Positions 60,594 through 64,000 of a stretch of DNA of 64,000 nt are shown here, one piece after another. The notes under the pieces are model-generated. The model made no database searches and was not told the origin of the DNA. It worked only from the letters and a program-made list of their open reading frames with translations. Origin of the DNA: Maribacter hydrothermalis (lineage in GTDB: Bacteria; Bacteroidota; Bacteroidia; Flavobacteriales; Flavobacteriaceae). The DNA lies in contig NZ_CP018760.1 of NCBI RefSeq assembly GCF_001913155.1, forward strand, positions 3,100,001-3,164,000. The letters are read 5' to 3'. Each line of letters begins with the position of its first letter. The first letter of the stretch is position 1. The position numbers and the translations under genes were made by a program.

Positions 60594-61548
60594 GTGTCCT
60601 AAAAAAAGAATATAACTGTTGTGGATTCTCTATAAACAAGTTATTATAATAGTGTTCAAGTCCTTTTGATTGTAAGAATTTTGGAATTTCTTCAATTAAA
60701 TAATTTAAACCGGGTTGGCCGCCATAACTTTTCCAATAGGCATTTTTGGCCATGTCCATTCCCAAAGTAATCTGATTCGGATATTCTGGTAAAAGATGTT
60801 CCAATAACAAAAACGTATAATTGGGTTCCTCTTTTTTCCATCTAAAAGCACTGTCATACTCAACGCGTACACCGGTATCTAAGACCGCTCGGTTATAATC
60901 CACATCTTTTGCCCTATCTACATGAGATAGCACAATATGTTCTGGGCACGCCCCAAGTTGTATAAATAGTTTGGCCTGTTCCAGCGCATGCCTTCCAAAA
61001 TTGGTATGTGTCAAAATGGGTACGCCTGTGGCCAAATGGGTGTTGACCACAGCCCGGAAAATTTTTTGCTGATGCGGAGTAAAAGGCTCGTCACCGGTCG
61101 CCAGTTTAATCAAGCCTGCTTTGTGGGTAGTTCGTTCAATAATGGGTCCGGAGTAATCAAATTTATCTACACCTTCCACAATGTCAGCTATAAAGAGGTC
61201 GGTAAGTTGGTCTTCGGAATATTGATATCGCCAATGTGTCTCCGGATAATACATTTCTAGATGGATTCCGGTTGGAACGATAATGTTCACACGACTATTT
61301 TTGCTTACCTCGGCCAATAGCTCCACATTTCTGCCTGCATTGGCGGGCATGGTATCTACCACCGTTCTACCACCGGCCGAAAAGAAATTGCTTAGTTCTT
61401 CAGAGATTTTATCGGAATCATTGAGTAAAAATCCGGGATTTTTTCTCGTAACAAAACAATCATCAATAACAATGTGTTCGTGCGAATAGGTAAAACCCAT
61501 TTCCGAACTCGGCATATCCCTTAAAACCGTTCTAAAAAATTTGTGCAT
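60589..61548 (-). CDS. Phosphotriesterase-family (PTE-like lactonase) metal hydrolase
   Basis: Amidohydrolase-superfamily enzyme of COG1735, 319 residues. The binuclear site is present: HEH near residues 23-25 in TYSHEHIVIDD, a carboxylated-lysine candidate in GLIKLATGD, His in PILTHTNFG and LSHVDRAKD, and the final Asp in TLGMDMAKN. Members described so far hydrolyse lactones of sugars or sugar phosphates more often than phosphotriesters. No signal peptide. Last gene of the minus-strand cluster, 7 bases after the FAD enzyme. Confidence 0.9.
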   Translation of the reverse strand: MHKFFRTVLRDMPSSEMGFTYSHEHIVIDDCFVTRKNPGFLLNDSDKISEELSNFFSAGGRTVVDTMPANAGRNVELLAEVSKNSRVNIIVPTGIHLEMYYPETHWRYQYSEDQLTDLFIADIVEGVDKFDYSGPIIERTTHKAGLIKLATGDEPFTPHQQKIFRAVVNTHLATGVPILTHTNFGRHALEQAKLFIQLGACPEHIVLSHVDRAKDVDYNRAVLDTGVRVEYDSAFRWKKEEPNYTFLLLEHLLPEYPNQITLGMDMAKNAYWKSYGGQPGLNYLIEEIPKFLQSKGLEHYYNNLFIENPQQLYSFFRTL

Positions 61549-61555
61549 GATAAAC

Positions 61556-62914
61556 CTAGTTATTTGACCATCCGTTACGTGAAATATCCGCTATTTTTTC
61601 AGGAACCTGTAAAATACCTCCAATTTCTATAATTTGGTCTTGTAGTTTCTTAATAGGAATGTTTTTTGCATCGTGATCTTTTTGTAAGGATATGAATGCT
61701 GCCAGGCCAGCGGCTTGGCCCATACTCATTGTTTGCGCCATAGATCGGCACGATGCATGTGCGTCATGCGTAGCGGAAAAACAACGCCCTACCACCCATG
61801 TATTCATACTATTTTGAGGGACAATGGTGCCATATGGAACGCCATAAGCACCACCGTTAGGCACATATTGCCAAAATGTTTCAGAGCTGCCATCATCTCC
61901 CTTTCGATGATCTTCTATAGGTGCGCCACAAAGAAAAATTTGGTCATCGAATTGTTTTGCGCCCATACAATCCTCTTTTGTCAAACGGTAGTTGCCATAC
62001 ACCCTTCGCGTCTCCCTAACTCCTATTTGGTTCGATAGCCCTATGATTTTTGCGTTCTCATATCCTGGTATTTCACTCCTAAAGAAATCCTCAAAAATAA
62101 AGGATTGCCGCCGCCCTTCTATTTCCGCTTTGGTAATTTCCTCAACATTTAGCGGGTCAAGGTCTACAACTTTTACCGCCACCGTAGAAATACATTTTGG
62201 CTGACACATTTCGTGGGCAGAACCTTCTTTTCGCGGTAGGGGATGTGTACCTTTTTCAAAGGCTTCCGCCATTCTTTGCTTCAACATCTCTTTTCCACCC
62301 GCCTTTTCGTAACTGGCGTGGTCTACATTCGAAATCCTAAAAGTAGTGGTCATGCTTTGTGCGGGTTCGTTATCGCCTGCCTTTTCATAAGGGATATTAG
62401 CCCAATGGCAATAATCGGCATCGCCAGTGGCATCAATGACACGCTTGGCAGTTATAGTAAAAAAACCGATTCCTTTATGGAAAAATACACAGGTAGAATA
62501 TTCCCCAACACTTTCAACACCTACCAGAGTAGAATGATAATATAGGGAAATACCGTTTTGGGTCAATAACATATCCCAAACGTGTTTTAGTCGTTCTGGA
62601 TTATAATTTACTCCTGTGCCTGCACCATAGGTATTCGGTCTAAGAAAAATGTCACCTGTACTGTTCAATGAATTTACGATTGTGTCCGGAATGCCACCCA
62701 CGATCTTGCGGGGGGTATCAGAGGGCGTAAAGAAACCGTAGAAGGTATCGAGCATCTGGGTAGAGGTACCTCCTGGAAACCCATATCGTTCCACCAAACT
62801 TACTTTAACGTTGCCCCTAGAGGCAGCTAACGCTGCTGTTGAACCCGCACTACCACTACCGATAACAAGTATGTCTGTATTGAATTTTTTCGAGATAGAA
62901 GCGTTAAAATTCAT
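61556..62914 (-). CDS. FAD-dependent oxidoreductase (PF12831-type)
   Basis: About 452 residues from the ATG at 62914; a start at 62935 would overlap the upstream gene by 17 bases. TDILVIGSGSAGSTAAL is the FAD-binding Rossmann motif, VSLVERYGFPGG the ribose-binding region, and RVIDATGDADYCHWANIP the second dinucleotide motif. The C-terminal VVGRCFSATHDAHASCRS closes the FAD site. Such enzymes occur in Bacteroidota and Planctomycetes beside carbohydrate catabolism genes. It may oxidise a sugar to a lactone for the next enzyme (inference). Confidence 0.88.
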   Translation of the reverse strand: MNFNASISKKFNTDILVIGSGSAGSTAALAASRGNVKVSLVERYGFPGGTSTQMLDTFYGFFTPSDTPRKIVGGIPDTIVNSLNSTGDIFLRPNTYGAGTGVNYNPERLKHVWDMLLTQNGISLYYHSTLVGVESVGEYSTCVFFHKGIGFFTITAKRVIDATGDADYCHWANIPYEKAGDNEPAQSMTTTFRISNVDHASYEKAGGKEMLKQRMAEAFEKGTHPLPRKEGSAHEMCQPKCISTVAVKVVDLDPLNVEEITKAEIEGRRQSFIFEDFFRSEIPGYENAKIIGLSNQIGVRETRRVYGNYRLTKEDCMGAKQFDDQIFLCGAPIEDHRKGDDGSSETFWQYVPNGGAYGVPYGTIVPQNSMNTWVVGRCFSATHDAHASCRSMAQTMSMGQAAGLAAFISLQKDHDAKNIPIKKLQDQIIEIGGILQVPEKIADISRNGWSNN

Positions 62915-62918
62915 ATAG

Positions 62919-63704
62919 TTATTTTTTATTTCCAATATTCTGATACAATTTTGCCATTAAATGGGCATGCTCATCATAAGCGGATTCAAACAATTCTACC
63001 GCCCTTTGCTCACCAACGATCTTACCACTGCTCAGTACCTTTGGCGATTTACCGTTTTCGTGCAAGATTTTGGCAATTTCAGCTTTTAGGCAATTGATCA
63101 ATAAAACACCGCCTAAGGTAGATCCTGGTGCAACGGGCGAATCCAAGCCATCTAGATAAATCATGGCATCTCCTAATGGAGCACCTGTGTCCAAGACGTA
63201 ATCTGCGAAGTCGGTCAATTTTTTGCCGTCACTTTTCTTCGAGGTGCTACCTTCTAGATGGAGGCTACTGACCAGTGCCACCACTTTAATACCTCTTTCT
63301 TTAAACTCCTCCGCCATCTCAATAGGGACTACATTACAGCCACTGGACGATATGATCAAAGCGGTATCTTCTTTACTAGTATCAAAATTCCTCATGATCT
63401 TGGCCGCGAAACCCGGCACATTTTCCAAGAACATGGCCTGTCGTTGACCATTGGCACCCACGACCAAATTGTGAAACGATACCGAAAGTTCCACTATCGG
63501 ATTGAATCCGGGAAATGAACCATACCGCGGCCACATTTCCTCGACCATCATTCGACTATGGCCCGAACCGAATAAATGGACCATTCTGCCCGCTAAAATA
63601 GACTTGGCGAATAGTTTTGCCACTTCTTGTATTTTGGACTCCTGTTGGGCTACTACCGATAAAATGTCACTTCCTTTTTCTAAATATTGCTTTGTAACGC
63701 TCAT
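62919..63704 (-). CDS. SIS-domain sugar isomerase-like protein (UPF0309-type)
   Basis: A 261-residue phosphosugar-binding SIS protein. MVHLFGSGHSRMMVEEMWPR contains the GSGxS phosphate loop, and ALIISSSGCNVVPIEMAEEF a second SIS strand with Ser residues. PGSTLGGVLLINCL follows near residue 200. No signal peptide. It is upstream of the FAD enzyme with the ROK kinase just upstream again (the genes nearly touch at 63701-63704). It is plausibly an isomerase or aminosugar-phosphate deaminase; the substrate is unknown. Confidence 0.85.
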   Translation of the reverse strand: MSVTKQYLEKGSDILSVVAQQESKIQEVAKLFAKSILAGRMVHLFGSGHSRMMVEEMWPRYGSFPGFNPIVELSVSFHNLVVGANGQRQAMFLENVPGFAAKIMRNFDTSKEDTALIISSSGCNVVPIEMAEEFKERGIKVVALVSSLHLEGSTSKKSDGKKLTDFADYVLDTGAPLGDAMIYLDGLDSPVAPGSTLGGVLLINCLKAEIAKILHENGKSPKVLSSGKIVGEQRAVELFESAYDEHAHLMAKLYQNIGNKK

Positions 63705-64000
63705 TTTAAATTTTTATGATTGATTGTTTTGGCAAAATATGCGGCTCCTATCGCTCCCGCATATCCACCTAATTTTGCTACTTCTACGGGTGTCCTGTAT
63801 CCTCCTGGTCGCCATTCATAGATGTCCATATATTTTTTTAAGGGAGTTATAAGGGCGTTTTCCGCTCCTGCCGAAATACCGCCTCCTAAAACAATACATT
63901 CAGGCGCAAGAATATTAGTCAATGATGCCAATGCAATAGCCAGTTTTTCAACGGATGTTAACCACCATGTTTTTGCCTGTTTATCGCCCTTAATATAGGC
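63701..64000 (-). CDS. ROK-family sugar kinase, C-terminal part cut by window edge
   Basis: The frame is open to base 64000, giving 99 codons that end at TAA 63701. The visible part has ECIVLGGGISAGAENALI and LGGYAGAIGAAYFA, the C-terminal blocks of ROK glucokinase / N-acetylmannosamine-kinase-like proteins. The N-terminal ATP-binding part is outside. It overlaps the SIS gene by 4 bases, so the cluster continues as an operon beyond the window. It likely phosphorylates the sugar fed to the SIS protein. Confidence 0.85.
   Translation of the reverse strand, partial: AYIKGDKQAKTWWLTSVEKLAIALASLTNILAPECIVLGGGISAGAENALITPLKKYMDIYEWRPGGYRTPVEVAKLGGYAGAIGAAYFAKTINHKNLK

Noticed and set aside
1-64000. 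tRNA, rRNA and riboswitch genes
   Set aside because: Reading the intergenic regions I saw no T-loop, rRNA or known riboswitch core; a covariance-model scan would be needed to be certain.

Overview
The window is an AT-rich chromosomal segment from a marine-type member of the Flavobacteriaceae (Bacteroidota). Three signs support this. Three tandem genes encode proteins with type IX secretion (type B, gliding-associated) C-terminal domains. Many start codons are preceded by the Bacteroidota -7 promoter motif TANNTTTG instead of a Shine-Dalgarno site. Several genes belong to families concentrated in the phylum, such as DUF5606, DUF2911 and DUF1080. A genus close to Maribacter or Zobellia is only a guess. 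I see no tRNA, rRNA, CRISPR array or intact insertion sequence.

Layout. 0-10 kb is mostly housekeeping: lysA (cut by the window edge), a LON-domain protein, sucC, small conserved proteins, an Hsp20 chaperone, a secreted M20-type peptidase and uvrB. 10.5-15.2 kb holds three tandem paralogous T9SS cargo proteins. 15.3-23.1 kb holds an ABC exporter pair, a kinase-like protein of unknown role, a nucleoid-associated protein, and a heme A synthase / CCA-adding enzyme / threonylcarbamoyl-AMP synthase run. 23.1-28.1 kb is a small surface-glycan locus with three family-2-like glycosyltransferases, UDP-galactopyranose mutase and a putative galactofuranosyltransferase. 28.1-30.5 kb returns to housekeeping (dapD, ruvX, def, DUF5606).

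30.5-36.4 kb is a carbohydrate-use cluster on the minus strand: GH20 hexosaminidase, SGNH hydrolase, alpha/beta esterase, aquaglyceroporin, SMP-30 lactonase and a Tat-exported TIM-barrel epimerase. 36.5-46.5 kb is mixed: mazG, a lone response regulator, a MATE pump, a PAP2/GT39/GtrB-like/UPF0104 lipid-linked sugar module, meaB and galM. 46.6-49.1 kb is an ECF sigma / putative anti-sigma / adhesin-like envelope operon. 49.1-52.8 kb holds a CBM9-like lipoprotein and a Gfo/Idh/MocA plus double-DUF1080 pair that fits the 3-keto-glycoside cleavage route.

52.8-55.6 kb is the least gene-dense part. It contains msrA, a decayed M23 peptidase pseudogene, 15 copies of a 7-bp repeat and two paralogous tiny secreted proteins. 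55.6-59.6 kb is the conserved tesA / ybbA / ybbP neighbourhood. 59.8-64 kb holds a GntR/UTRA regulator facing a minus-strand cluster (phosphotriesterase-like hydrolase, FAD oxidoreductase, SIS-domain protein, ROK kinase cut by the edge). This cluster looks more GC-rich than the rest and is the best candidate for an undescribed catabolic system. A decayed dispersed repeat of about 80 bp occurs at three places (about 20.0, 37.8 and 60.5 kb).
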